Made by a program: the position numbers and the translations under genes. Positions 33,154 to 44,800 of a stretch of 64,000 nt of DNA are shown in pieces. The stretch spans positions 1,870,142 to 1,934,141 of the forward strand of contig JAEVLN010000005.1 of NCBI GenBank assembly GCA_018350325.1, read 5' to 3'. How positions within the stretch are numbered: position 1 is the first letter of the stretch; every line of letters begins with the position of its first letter. The notes beneath the pieces were generated by a model. That model was not told where the DNA came from. It made no database searches and worked only from the letters and a program-made list of their open reading frames with translations. The DNA comes from Globodera rostochiensis (taxonomy: Eukaryota > Nematoda > Chromadorea > Rhabditida > Heteroderidae).

Positions 33154-34546
33154 AGAAGCGGACAGATGGCGGCCGTCCGCCTCGCACTCTCTCCCCCTCC
33201 CCTCCCTGTCTTCTCTGCTCAACAAATTCTCAGCAACTCTTTCGCTAGTGCTCTTTGTGCTCCCTTCACCCTTCTCATCCATACAAATTTTTAAATATGT
33301 TTTATTACTCTCGTCAGACGCACGCTTTTCTCTCTGCCGGCGCCGCTCTTTTGTTGATTAGGCTCAGAAAGACCAAGGGTACACGACACCCAAAATGCTT
33401 CTTCGGGCATTGGGTGCTTCAATTTGAACGATTGTTAATATTTACGTGCAGAATAAGCTCTTTGTTTAATCCTACAGATTGACTTCTAAAAACAAATAAA
33501 ACAGTGAATGCTCTGGATAAGGTTGAAAGAAACCCGCCGAGCAACCGATTGATTGTGATATTTTGTCTTTGAGGTCGAATAGAACAAATTTAAGCAGAAA
33601 GTCATAATTTGGCGCATGTTCACTGTGTCCCCGTAGGGGTACTGATTTGTCAGAAATGTACTGATTTCAGTTCGGCGTACTGATTTTCAGGATAATTCGT
33701 ATTTTTGGACCAATTTTTCTAAACAAATTGAGTCGAAAATCTCAAAAATTTTCTCGGCGGCGCCTATCGGCACCGCCGACCCCCCACTAGAGTGCGGCGC
33801 GGGATTGATCCCGCGCGGGATTTTGCGGGATCCCGCGCCGCAATCCCGCATTTTTTGCGATTTGCGGGATTAATCCCGCAAATCCGATCCCGCACGAGAT
33901 TTTGACTTGTAATCCCGCAGCGGGATCCGCAAATCCGGGTTTGCCGCACTCTACCCCCCCCCCCACCCATACTAAAGCAGAATTTTGAAAAAAATTGCAT
34001 TTTTGAAAAAACGAAACCGGCAAGGTTTTCGAAATGTTGCACAATTTCCTAACAAAAATGTTATAAAATTAAAAAAATTTTCCCGACGGCACCTGTCGGC
34101 GCCGTCGGACCCGGAAAACTGAAAATCGGCAAATCAAAAATCCATGTGAAAAGCTCCAATTTCCACTCCCGAATTGTTGAGAAAAATTGTTGGTGGAGAG
34201 AAATATGGTTAAAAAATGCATATTTCATGGAAAAATTAAAGATTTACTGTATTTTGAGACATTTTTTAAAATGTACTGATTTTTGACCCCAAAATCTGAT
34301 ATTTTGATTCCAATGTACTGATTTTGAAAAATTTTTGTTGGCACCCCTGCTCTAATGAGACTTTCGTGGATGTAGTCCAACCAAATTTTTTCTTTTTTTT
34401 CGTCAATAATTTATTGGAATTTCAATGTCTGCAAATTCCTATCTTCCGACAATGCTCTCCCCAATTATCATTTCGCCGTCCCGTTGCCGTTTCCCATCGC
34501 AAATGGAAAGTCCAAATGGGCGTGTCTATCAAAATGGCGCTTCTCG
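33154..34546. other. Intergenic region with nested repeats
   Basis: After the PDSS1 3' flank, 33634-34349 is repeat-derived. It has copies of gtactgattt at both sides, two GC hairpins (33755-33778 and 34085-34106) and an inserted TIR element (33788-33953). The outer ends (taggggtactg and ggcacccctgc) look like hAT-type termini, but no target duplication is clear. Confidence 0.55.
33788..33953. mobile_element. Short TIR element built of cccgc/gcggg repeats
   Basis: Ends read TAGAGTGCGGC and GCCGCACTCTA. The inside repeats gcgggatt/aatcccgc in both orientations, so the RNA or single strand would fold extensively. If TA is the target duplication, the terminal repeat starts GAGTGCGGC. Confidence 0.65.
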
Positions 34547-37500
34547 TCAACGCCAAGCGGAGGGACCATTTGCCCCATCGGCAGCGTTTTGCTCGCGGTC
34601 GGACGCCAATCCATCGACCGACTCGAACAGATCCTGTAATTGGAGGTCATCGTCGTCCACACCGTTCACCCAATGTTCCCCGATGGAATTAGTCAACGAA
34701 TCGAAGCGGGATCCGTTCTCATCTGTAAATAGAGGAAATTCAAACATTAAAATAAAATTCCATAACTGATCAGGCGGCCCATTTAAACAGAAATAATAAT
34801 AAGACGGTATGATTACAGGTTAGCTAACCGCCTCGACAATCACCCAACAAATCCCCCAAATTTGCACACCCAAAAAGGCGTTGAGCCCGGCGATGTCCGC
34901 CATTTCGGCTTCGTTTAGCATCATTCCCTCACTGAGCGATGGCGCCTTAAAATGTAGAGCTGCACCATATTATGGCAAATACACCGGACTTTCTTTCTTT
35001 TTTTTAACTCTCTAATCCCCGCCCATAAAGTAACGTAAAATTTGGGAGGGGGGGGGGGGGGACATTGCCCGCAATGTTTCCATACGTCCTGTTGAACTGT
35101 CGGCGGAGTCGTAAGAGGGCTTTGAAGTTGTTTGGTGGTGGTCGGCTGCTGATGTGTCCTAAGTCCAGTCTCCGGAGGCTGCGCGACAGGAGAATTCCGA
35201 ATGACCTGCGACTTAAAAAAAGAATTATTTCAGTCCTTCATTCCCCCTCTTTTTACGTTCGAGAATTGCTTTGCTTTCACACATAATTCATTGATCAATA
35301 ATTCCCGAAACATGACAACTCCTATTTTAATACCTGCTGATGAGAATTCGGCTGGGCAAATATTGGGGGCTGTTGCGGTTGCTGCTGTTTTCTCGTCGGT
35401 TGGGACGCAATGTTCGCGCGTTGTCCAATTGTCGTCGCCGGCGGTGATTGGCATGGTGCAACATTCATTTGTTGTTGTTGCGGTCGTTGTTGAGGATACG
35501 ATTGGATGCTGTGTTGTAAAGGCTGATAAACAACCAATTGTTGTTGTTGTTGAGGTAGTTGTTGATGCTGCTGCTGATACACGGCACCGTTGATGTCCTT
35601 TTTCGCGTATTTCGTCTGCTGTTGACCCTGCCCAACAATGCCGTTAACAAAACTTTGGTAGTTGTGGTGTTGCATTTGCTGAACTGCAGATGGTGAATGC
35701 CGAAGCGTGCCGGGCTTAATGTACACTAATTGTATAGTTCCCAAAATAGGTGGGAGGTTAACGCCTACCCAACACATCGGGCTAAGATTTTTCAAAAGAA
35801 CTCGCACCTGAAAAAGACCGTTCTGATCAGCGGCGCTCAATTCGTCAAATTCCTCCGTCACCTCGGCAATGATCGGACCTGATAACAAAATGCAATAAAA
35901 AACGGAAAAATACACCCCTAAAATCGACTCCCCCCCCCCCTTCCCCAACCGCTCTCCCCACAAAAATTCACAAAAAAATTTTTTTTCTCAAGACACGCCT
36001 GAGTCTGGTCGACTTGGACGAATTGTTGGAATCGCGCCAAAGCCATCGCCGCCACCATCACCGACATACGATGCGAGCTGTTGATCATCGTTGGGAACGG
36101 CAGACGGCGGCGAAGACAAATCGTCAATTTGAATGCCTCCGAGATCCTTGGGGAAAAAATATCACCAGTACAAAAGTGACATGATCCAAAGGAAAAATGG
36201 GTGCAAACAGCGGAGACATGCATAACTAACGAGAGGCGAGGTTGAAGGATATTGAGATTTAAGAACCCGTTGGTAATTACCGAGTAGCTAAATTTGGTCT
36301 CAGATGGCTCTTTAATCCTTCCCCCCCCCCCCCCCCCCTCTACCGCTGGCACCCGTCCCTAAAAGGTCCTCCTCACATGTCTGTCCAGCACCGTCGACAC
36401 TCCTCCATCGGTCAGCCTCACACCATTTGCACCGCCTCGGCTAGTCGCAATTTCGCTGATCAGTCGGTCCAAAATCTCCGTGGCGTTTGCCGGCAAAATG
36501 CTTTGCAACTGACTGGAAGTTGCGGGCGATGCGCCGGCGGTGTCGGCAGCAGTGCTCATTGTGGTGCCCGGCACGAAGGAGGTCGCCGTCGGCACTGCTG
36601 AAGTGGAGGAGGAAGAGGCGCAAGTCGCAGGTGGGAAACGCCCCGTTGTGCTGTAAATGTGCGGTGCTTTGACTGTGCCAGCTCCGCCTGTGCCGCAGCA
36701 GCCGCTTCCGCTTGCCATCGGAGCAGATGCGGGAGAGGACCCGCCACCACCGCCGACGCACTCGCGTAAACGTTTTGCCCCGAACTCCTCCAAAACATAC
36801 ATGTGCCGCTTTTTGCCCAGCCGATGCTGCTGCTTGCCCGCCGCTGCCGCAGGCCCAACGAGCGCGACCAGAAACTGGATCAGTTTGTTGACGATCTGCT
36901 GCTGCTTCAGATGAGTGCCCTAAATGAGGGACAAATGGCAATAAAAAACCCTAAAAATTCCAAAAATTTGTAACGATTAAACCGTACCCTAATGTGTGCC
37001 ATTTCGTTCCACAGCATTTCATTCTCCCTAAATGTCAATAAATATTTAGACTATTTGACCATAAATGCATTTTTTTCTTCTCGGTCAATCCTCCCAGAAA
37101 TTTTGCTCCATCCCTTCTTTTATTGACCGTTCATTACGCTTTTAATTTACTTGGTCAGCTCATCCATGCGCATATCCATGTTCTTCTGTCGTTCTCTCAG
37201 CGTCCTCAGCTCGTCAAAAATTCCCGTCAAATCCTTGGCTCGCATGGCCACCGTTTCCTCTCTTTCCATGTCCATTGAAGCGGCCCCTGCGATGGCATCC
37301 GGTGCATTGGCAACGACTTGGAGCTGCTGCTGGGGGTGGTGGTACTGTCTGGCAAGAAAGGAGTCAATTTACCCTCTAATGCTAAGTTAAAGTTTTGCAT
37401 CGACCAACCCTTGTTGCTTGGCGGAATTTTGCACTTTTCGGTGGATATTGATCAGCATTTCGGGATGGTCACGACGGAAAAATGGATGGAAAAATTCCAA

Positions 37501-38283
37501 ATGGTCTTGGTCCGACTCGGCACGGGCCAGTCCCGAGCGCTCAATGGGCGTATTTTTTCGAAATCCGTCTAAATGGAAAATCCCAAGTGAAAAATTCCTC
37601 AATTAAAGTCGGCCCGGTGCCACACTTTTCAATGCCAACGCGCATTTACTTTCCGAATCCCTACCAACCATGGCGACCCGGTGGTTGTTTTTTTAGTAAT
37701 GCCCAAAATAACAAAAAAAAACCACGTTTTCCCAATAGGTTTTAGTGCAAATGACAAAAAACTAACACATGTTCAGTTGACGGACGAGACTGTTCAGATT
37801 TTTGTGTTTGAAATAATACGGCAAAATGTCACTGCAAAACACGTACGGCTTCATAATGTGGAAACTCATGCCGGACTTAAAATGCAAAAATTTACATAAT
37901 AAATCATTCACTGAATTAAAAGAGTAATTCCTCAAAAACTGCGTTTAATTTAGAGTACGGCGCTTCAAATTTTTTTTTGGACAAGTGCCTGCGCTGAGCT
38001 ATAAACTTTTGATTTGGCAGTTATTCTTCTGACTTCGTTTGTTGCCTTAGAACCTTCAAAAGCAAATAACCTCATCCCAACGGATCACTTCCCAATGCGA
38101 CGGGTCCTCCACAATATTCCAGAGTTTGATGAGAAAAAGCGGTATTTTCTGTTCTCCGTCCTCTCTCAGTAAACACGGCTTGTAAGTCATTGGCGGCTTG
38201 TCTCTGCCGATGAATTGTTGCTGGTGGCTTTCGGGGTAGCTGGCTATTGACTGTTTCTTCAGCGGTTGTTGGTAATAGCTCAT
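34547..38283 (-). CDS. hsf-1: Heat shock transcription factor (HSF1 type)
   Basis: The start MSYYQQPLKKQSIASYPESH follows a perfect acceptor (cctgcag), as expected for a trans-spliced 5' end. The DNA-binding domain spans three exons: IPLFLIKLWNIVEDPSHWEV (near 38130), then FHIMKPYVFCSDILPYYFKH and LNSLVRQLNM (near 37790), then YGFRKNTPIERS and DHLEFFHPFFRRDHPEMLI (near 37480). A coiled-coil trimerisation region follows (IFDELRTLRERQKNMDMRM, then QIVNKLIQFLVALVG). Next is a long Ser/Ala/Gly- and Gln-rich region (near 35350-36800), with acidic patches toward the stop at 34547 (VNGVDDDDLQLQDLFESVD), a plausible activation domain. The glutamine-rich stretch around 35350-35700 is encoded by imperfect CAA/CAG runs. 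About ten exons. Confidence 0.92.
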
Positions 38284-39308
38284 CCTGCAGGAAAATCATT
38301 TTTGTGAAATTAATAATCATTGAAAAGTCTGTAATAGAGCCCCCGTGTAAAGGCTGGACCCGTATCTCTTAGACCGTCTAGGAACCCCTTTCAAGAGTTA
38401 TTTAGTTATAAACTAAATCAAACATTTTTGATACCTTTAGAAGGCTTCAAACGCAAAAGCTAAGCTATTAAACATCGCTTAAAAAGTTATGGCCAGAAAA
38501 TGCTTTTTTGGCCACAATTGACTACAACTTTTTTGAGTTTGTCCAATAGCTTAGCTTTTGCGTTTGAAAGTTTGTCTCATTGCACGCTTTTGAATGGTAT
38601 CGAAGTTGATTTGGTTATTTTGAAAAGTTATAGTAAAACGAAAAAACTTCTGAAAGGGTAAAGAGTTTCAACAGCAGAATTCGAGTCTCAAGATTTTAAA
38701 AGCAGCAGCAGAACGTTAAAATTCTTTAATCTTTGGCGTTCTGTCATTAATGGCCCATAGGGGTCATTAGCGTCTGGCCACTAGCGTCTCACGGACGTTT
38801 GGCAGCTCATAACTTTTTTCAAGACTGGCTAATCTTCATAATCTTTATATCATTCGAAAGCTCTAAATGATTAGAAGATATATGTCAGCAGCTACGAGCC
38901 GGTTCGATGCACTATTAAAAAGTTCTACATGAAAAAGTGTAAAAATCGGACTTTTTCATTGTTTTCTGGTCATAACTTTGTTCAACTTTATCCAAGAATG
39001 CTTATAGCTTCGTCTTATTACGGCCTTTCGAATGATATAAAGATTGCACAGTCTTGAAAAAAGTTATGAGCTGCCAAACGTCCCTGAGACGCTAATGGCC
39101 CGCTTCGAAGATTTTGACTAAAAAACTTGAAATATTGACCAAAAAACCCAAAATTAAATCGAATTTAGTCCATTAGAAACCCGAAATTCTCAATTTATTT
39201 GATTTATTGTTCTTTCCAATTGGACGGCTGTTCCTTTACATCTTCGCTTTTCAGCACTATAAATTACTACAACAACTTCACTCATTTACAAGTATTATTT
39301 TTTGGCCA
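38284..39308. other. Intergenic region with two fold-back repeats
   Basis: Two inverted repeats dominate: 38445-38570 (arms with cttcaaacgcaaaagctaag) and 38784-39092 (arms with gacgtttggcagctcataac). Both carry the cataacttttt-type core also found in the 20.8-kb fold-back. No coding sequence. Confidence 0.7.
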
Positions 39309-40384
39309 ATGCCTTCCTCGTCAACCTCACCAATTGATAATGCTAAGAAAGCAGATGCAGTGCCTCCAGAAGAAAATTACGAAAAAGCGTATGAGCATTG
39401 GAATTCCATAGAGTCCGATTTGAATGGAATGCTTGGGGGCTTCCAACGGCTTCACCTCCCCGACATCAATGCTTCGAAGAACTTTTTGTTTGATTTGCAA
39501 AAGAAAGTATGTAAAGCAGCTCATATTGCATATTTGGGTGTGAACCTGGCTAAAAAATTGAAAAAAGATGAGCAATATCAGTGCCGAAGTCCAATTTTGT
39601 AAATTAATCCTTTTTCAATTATTAGAATTATCATGGATTAGTGAATAAAATGAGTTCGGTTTGTACCCCCCTTTTTTGTTTTTTCAAAATCGTTAATGAT
39701 CTTTCTAGGGGTATTCGTGGGTGTACATACCAAGCTATTACCATTTAATGATATTCTTCCCTTAAGGGGTTTCTTTGTCACTTCGATCGTTCGTTGGACT
39801 GCGGCTGTGGCATTGGTCGAGTGACGAAACATTTGCTGCTGCCTTTCTTTCGCAGCGTCGACATGGTCGACTTTTCCGAGCGTTTGATCACCCAATCCTA
39901 CGCTTTTGTCTCCTCTTCGACTAATTCCCCCGAAAATAATTCGGTCGACAGGCGATTTGTCGAGTCGCTGCACACATTTGTGCCAAAAACGAATTGGTAC
40001 GACCTTATTTGGGTGCAATGGGTGACCGGACAACTCGAGGACAAACATTTAGTGGAGTTTCTCAAACGGTGCAAGGCAAGTGTTCAAATATTAGCCGTAA
40101 TTTCATTTTATGCAAGGTCTCTAAATTAAAATGTTTGATACGTTCAGGACAGTATCCGGGCTCGAGATGGTTGCATTGTGGTGAAGGACAACGTGGCGAT
40201 TGGTTTGGACAAAGAGTTCGACGAGGTCGACCATTCGTGGACGAGGCCCCGGGAAATGCTGTGCAACTTGTTTGAACAGGCCGAATGTCGAATTGTGCTG
40301 GAGAGAAAACAATTGCACTTCCCAAAACGCCTTTACGAAGTTCGATATTTAAAAAATATTTGCGTGGATTTTTATATTATTTAG
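39309..40384 (+). CDS. NTMT1: N-terminal Xaa-Pro-Lys methyltransferase (NTMT1 type)
   Basis: SAM-dependent enzyme that methylates the alpha-amino group of proteins such as RCC1 after removal of Met. The start MPSSSTSPIDNAKKADAVPP precedes NYEKAYEHWNSIESDLNGML and GGFQRLHLPDINASKNFL. The SAM motif is LDCGCGIGRVTKHLLLPFF, followed by VDMVDFSERLI. The substrate-binding block is YDLIWVQWVTGQLEDKHLVE, and the C-terminal part is GCIVVKDNVAIGLDKEFD and RLYEVRYLKN to the stop at 40384. Length, about 250 residues, is normal. Exon 2 begins near 39766 after cccttaag. Confidence 0.88.
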
Positions 40385-41823
40385 AAGAAAATGGGTATTT
40401 GCATTATTTATTGATAATTTAGGTCCGAATGTTTGCTCTCAAGCCAATATTAAATGATGGCTGTGATTGATGAAAAAGCGACAATCTCTTCGTTTTTGAT
40501 TTTCTCAGGGATCAATTTGAGTAAATGCTTAAATCATTGCTTTGTAGCAGACAGAGCTGGGTGGAGTCGTTAGAGGAGTAGACGGGTCTATTCATGCAAA
40601 GGCGGAGAAAGATTGAAAAATGTTATTGCAATTTCAAAATTCTTTTTTTTAAACGAAGATTACAGCTTCTTTAAAAAGGATAATTAATTAGTTTTGATTT
40701 TCTACCATACATTTCCGGGAAAATGTGTATCATACTCTCAGACTCCAAATCATAGGGTGGGTTGATGGTTATGGGTTCCATTATAAGGGGGGGGGGGCTT
40801 TTTCTTGGTTGTTCTTGTCCGTAACATTTCTTAGGTTAGCAATGAACCAAAACTGCTTGATGCCAGTGAAGAAGGGATGGGATGGGATGAAAGTGTCGAC
40901 GCCTCCCCCGCCCCTCAGAATTTGTGTCCCCAATGCGAATTGGGGCGAGACGAACGAATGAGTGAGCGACGCGACAATGATTGCTTTGCTCCATCAAATG
41001 ATTCCGACCTTCACAATTATGTTGTTCCAAATGAGTTAACTTATGCAAAATGGGCATAGTTAGCCATCCAAAATAAAATATTTTATAAAAATGAAACTTC
41101 GAATGTTTGTGGTGGGAGTTTTGTCAAAAGTTTAAAAGTCTGTCTATTGTCCTCACCTTGTGCGTTTTGCACTGGCCATTATATATTCCAAATCGCAGGA
41201 CAGAAGACAGAAACATGGAATTATCGGAGGGGTGGGGGGGGGGGGGGAATAAAAATTGCTATGGGTGACCCCCCCCCCCCCCCGCCGCCGACGGCGACAA
41301 CGACAACAATTGAATGGTCAGGTCCCCGCCAATCGGCTCGGCTAGCTCAAATGTTCCCCCTCTTCTCCCTCATAAATCATTCCCATGCAAATGGAAGAGG
41401 GCGGTCGGATGAGTGAGGGAATGTTCGGCGTGGGCGTCGTTTATTCCAAAGTCATCCTCGCCGGCCATCTTTGAAGCTTCTGACTGCCTTTTCCACAACC
41501 ACTTCAAGATGAAGCCTAATGAGTCTTTTGCATTTAATTTTGTCAATTATTAATTAATTTATTTGTTCTTTTTCAGAGACTCTCTCCCATTTCGGACCAT
41601 CGTTTTTACGCTTTTTCCGTCCACCGCTTTTTTCTGCCCCAATTTCTGTTGAGCATCACCTCCACCATCAATCATCAGCTCCCCGTCTTGCGTTAGCTCA
41701 ATTTGCTTGACTCCCCTCCATAAGAATTTGCAAAGATTTGATGCGTCGATCGCCCCTCTTCCCATTCATTTATTGAATAACAATTCATTCAAAATTCCTA
41801 ATTTTCATGCCAAGATTATTTCA
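40385..41823. other. Intergenic region, low-complexity tracts
   Basis: No recognised gene. Contains G9-G12 and C14 runs near 40788, 41235 and 41270, and a conspicuous acgacaacgacaacaattg stretch. The 3' part is the upstream region of the ZP gene. Confidence 0.4.
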
Positions 41824-44800
41824 ATGCCTAAAATTGGTGCCAATTGCTCGCCATTCACTGCTTCAACTTCCGCTTCATCGGTCAGCGGGGCTGTGCTTTT
41901 CTCCTCCCCTCCCCAACTTTCGTCTTTGATCCGCCAAATTGTGCTGCTTCTCCCCTTTCTCCCCTCTTTCGTTGAGGGACGTCTTTTGGACACTTCGGTG
42001 GCCTGCGACCAGCACAATTTCCTTCTCTCGTTGAACTTTGACGTGCCCTTCCGGGTACATTTGACAAAACCCCCGAGGGGAAATCCGACGAATTGACACA
42101 CGCTTATTGCTTAGGGGCTCGTCTACAGCGAGGAGGGCTTTCCAAATTGTGTGTACGTAAACGGAACAATGCTGTCGCACATAAACTACCATCTGAAGGT
42201 CGGCTCAAATTGTTGGCACTCAGCCAATTATTTCATGCCAATGGCCCTCCCTTTCTTGCCAAGATCCCTTTGCACGGCTGCGAGACGCACAACAACGCGG
42301 ACGGAAACTTCGAGAATGGCATTATCATCCAGGACAACGTCGCCTTCCTCCAGTCCACCGACAAGTCCATCCAAACTTTGTGCCATAACCTTTCCAAAAT
42401 TAAAGAAAGTATTTGTTGACGTGCATTCCCTCCCCTCCGGCGATCCCTTCGAAAGCGTTCAGCTCTTCTCAAAAGCCCCTAGCGGACGAAATAACGAAAA
42501 AGACGGACCCTCCGCCATTGGAACAAATTGCCGCGTTTGGACGGTTATTTAATTCCGAATATTCTGAGAATTTAGCCGCTTTTACAGTGAGAATACAGTT
42601 ACAGTCGACTTTGGCGGAGTGTCCGTCGACCAAAGGTACGGTACTGGAGAGACTGATGGTACAGTATAGGTAATTGCGGGGAAACCGGTCATTTTCGTAG
42701 GGTTTTTTGAATGATTTGGCCAAATCTGGACTGATCAGACCAAATGGACTGAAGTTTATCTTTCTTTCGCAGCTTTTCCTCCACGCAACGCACCGCCGGA
42801 GGCGCCATTTTGCCGCATTCGCTGGCGGCAGGAATCGAAAATTCTTTGGACGCGATTTTGTCGCCTCCGCCGGTGCCGCTCGCCACTCCCGAGCTTAAAT
42901 ACACAGTCGAAATTCGCGCCGGTCATTCAACGAACGCACCGCCAATTAACGCGGCACTGAACATCGGCGACAAAATTGTCGGTAGGGGGGGGGGAGGAAT
43001 TGGCCACAAAAGTGGGGGGGGGGGGGGATTGGCCACAAAAGTGGGGGGGGGGGGGATTGGCCACAAAAGTGGGGGGGGGGATTGGCCACAAAAGTGGGGG
43101 GGGGGATTGGCCACAAAAGTGGGGGGGGGGATTGGCCACAAAGTGGGGGGGGGGGATTGGCCACAAAAGTGGGGGGGGGGGGATTAGCCACAAAAGTGGG
43201 GGGGGAGGAATTGGCCACAAAAGTGGGGGGGGGGGGATTGGCCACAAAAGTGGGGGGGGGGGGATTAGCCACAAAAGTGGGGGGGGGGGATTGGCCACAA
43301 AAGTGGGGGGGGGGATGGCCACAAAAGTGGGGGGGGAGGAATTGGCCACAAAAGTGGGGGGGGGGAGGGGGAATTGCCACAAAAGTGGGGGGGGGGGGGG
43401 GTTGGCCACAAAAGTGGGGGGGGGGATTGGCCACAAAGTGGGGGGGGGGGGATTGGCCACAAAAGTGGGGGGGGGGGGGGGATTAGCCACAAAGTGGGGG
43501 GGGGAGGAATTGGCCACAAAAGTGGGGGGGGGGGGATTGGCCACAAAAGTGGGGGGGGGATTAGCCACAAAAGTGGGGGGGGGGGGATTGGCCACAAAAG
43601 TGGGGGGGGGGGATTAGCCACAAAAGTGGGGGGGGGGGGATTGGCCACAAAAGTGGGGGGGGGGGGATTGCCACAAAAGTGGGGGGGGGGGATTGGCCAC
43701 AAAAGTGGGGGGGGGGGGATTGGCCACAAAGTGGGGGGGGGAGGGGGGAATTGGCCACAAAAGTGGGGGGGGGGATTAGCCACAAAAGGGGGGGGGGAGG
43801 AATTGGCCACAAAGTGGGGGGGAGGGGGAATTGGCCACAAAAGTGGGGGGGGGAGGGGGGAATTGGCCACAAAAGTGGGGGGGGGGGGGGATTGGCCACA
43901 AAAGTGGGGGGAGGGGGGATTGGCCACAAAAGTGGGGGGGGGGGGAATTGGCCACAAAAGTGGGGGGGGCGGGGAATTGGCCACAAAAGTGGGGGGGGGG
44001 AGGGGGGAATTGGCCACAAAAGTGGGGGGGGGGAGGAATTGGCCACAAAAGTGGGGGGGGGGGATTGGCCACAAAAGTGGGGGCGGGGGGAATTGGCCAC
44101 AAAAGTGGGGGGGGGGAGGAATTGGCCACAAAAGTGGGGGGGGGAGGAATTGGCCACAAAAGTGGGGGGGAGGGGGAATTGGCCACAAAAGTGGGGGGGG
44201 GGATTGGCCACAAAAGTGGGGGGGGGAGGGGGAATTGGCCACAAAAGTGGGGGGGGGGGATGGCCACAAAAGGGGGGGGGGGGGGATTGGCCACAAAAGT
44301 GGGGGGCGGGGGGAATTGGCCACAAAAGTGGGGGGGGGGGAGGGGGGAATTGGTTACCAAAAAGTCAATAACAATTTCGTCCTCGCCATGCCTTTCCCAA
44401 TTGTTTCAGTCGTACGTCGTCCGACTGCAGAAGCCGGTCAGCGAATCGCAAATTGGCCGTTGTTGGGCCAGCGACTCCAAGTCGTCTCTGGAGCTGTCCG
44501 ATGAACACGGCTGCTCTTTGCAGCCGCGGGGTTTGGCCTTGGAAATAAAAAATTGCCAAATTTTCTGTTTCCTCAGGCAATATTTGGGGTCAATTCGAAC
44601 GTACGGAGACCGACTCGGAGTTAATATTCATCAATCGGATTAAAGCGTGGGCTTTTCCGACGAGGTAAGACGCCATTAATCGTTCAGTTCCGTTAATAAT
44701 TTGACAAAAAAAGGGATGGCCGATTCCCCAAAATTAAATTAGAAAAAAATATATAATTAATAAAATGCTCAAATTATTTATTTACAAAACATTTCCAGCA

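Noticed and set aside
40725..41059. Short plus-strand frames near 40.7-41.0 kb
   Set aside because: No homology, no splice partners, low complexity.
42927..44504. Very long Gly- or Pro-rich open frames on both strands
   Set aside because: They arise from the intronic G-rich minisatellite; the ZP gene splices around it.
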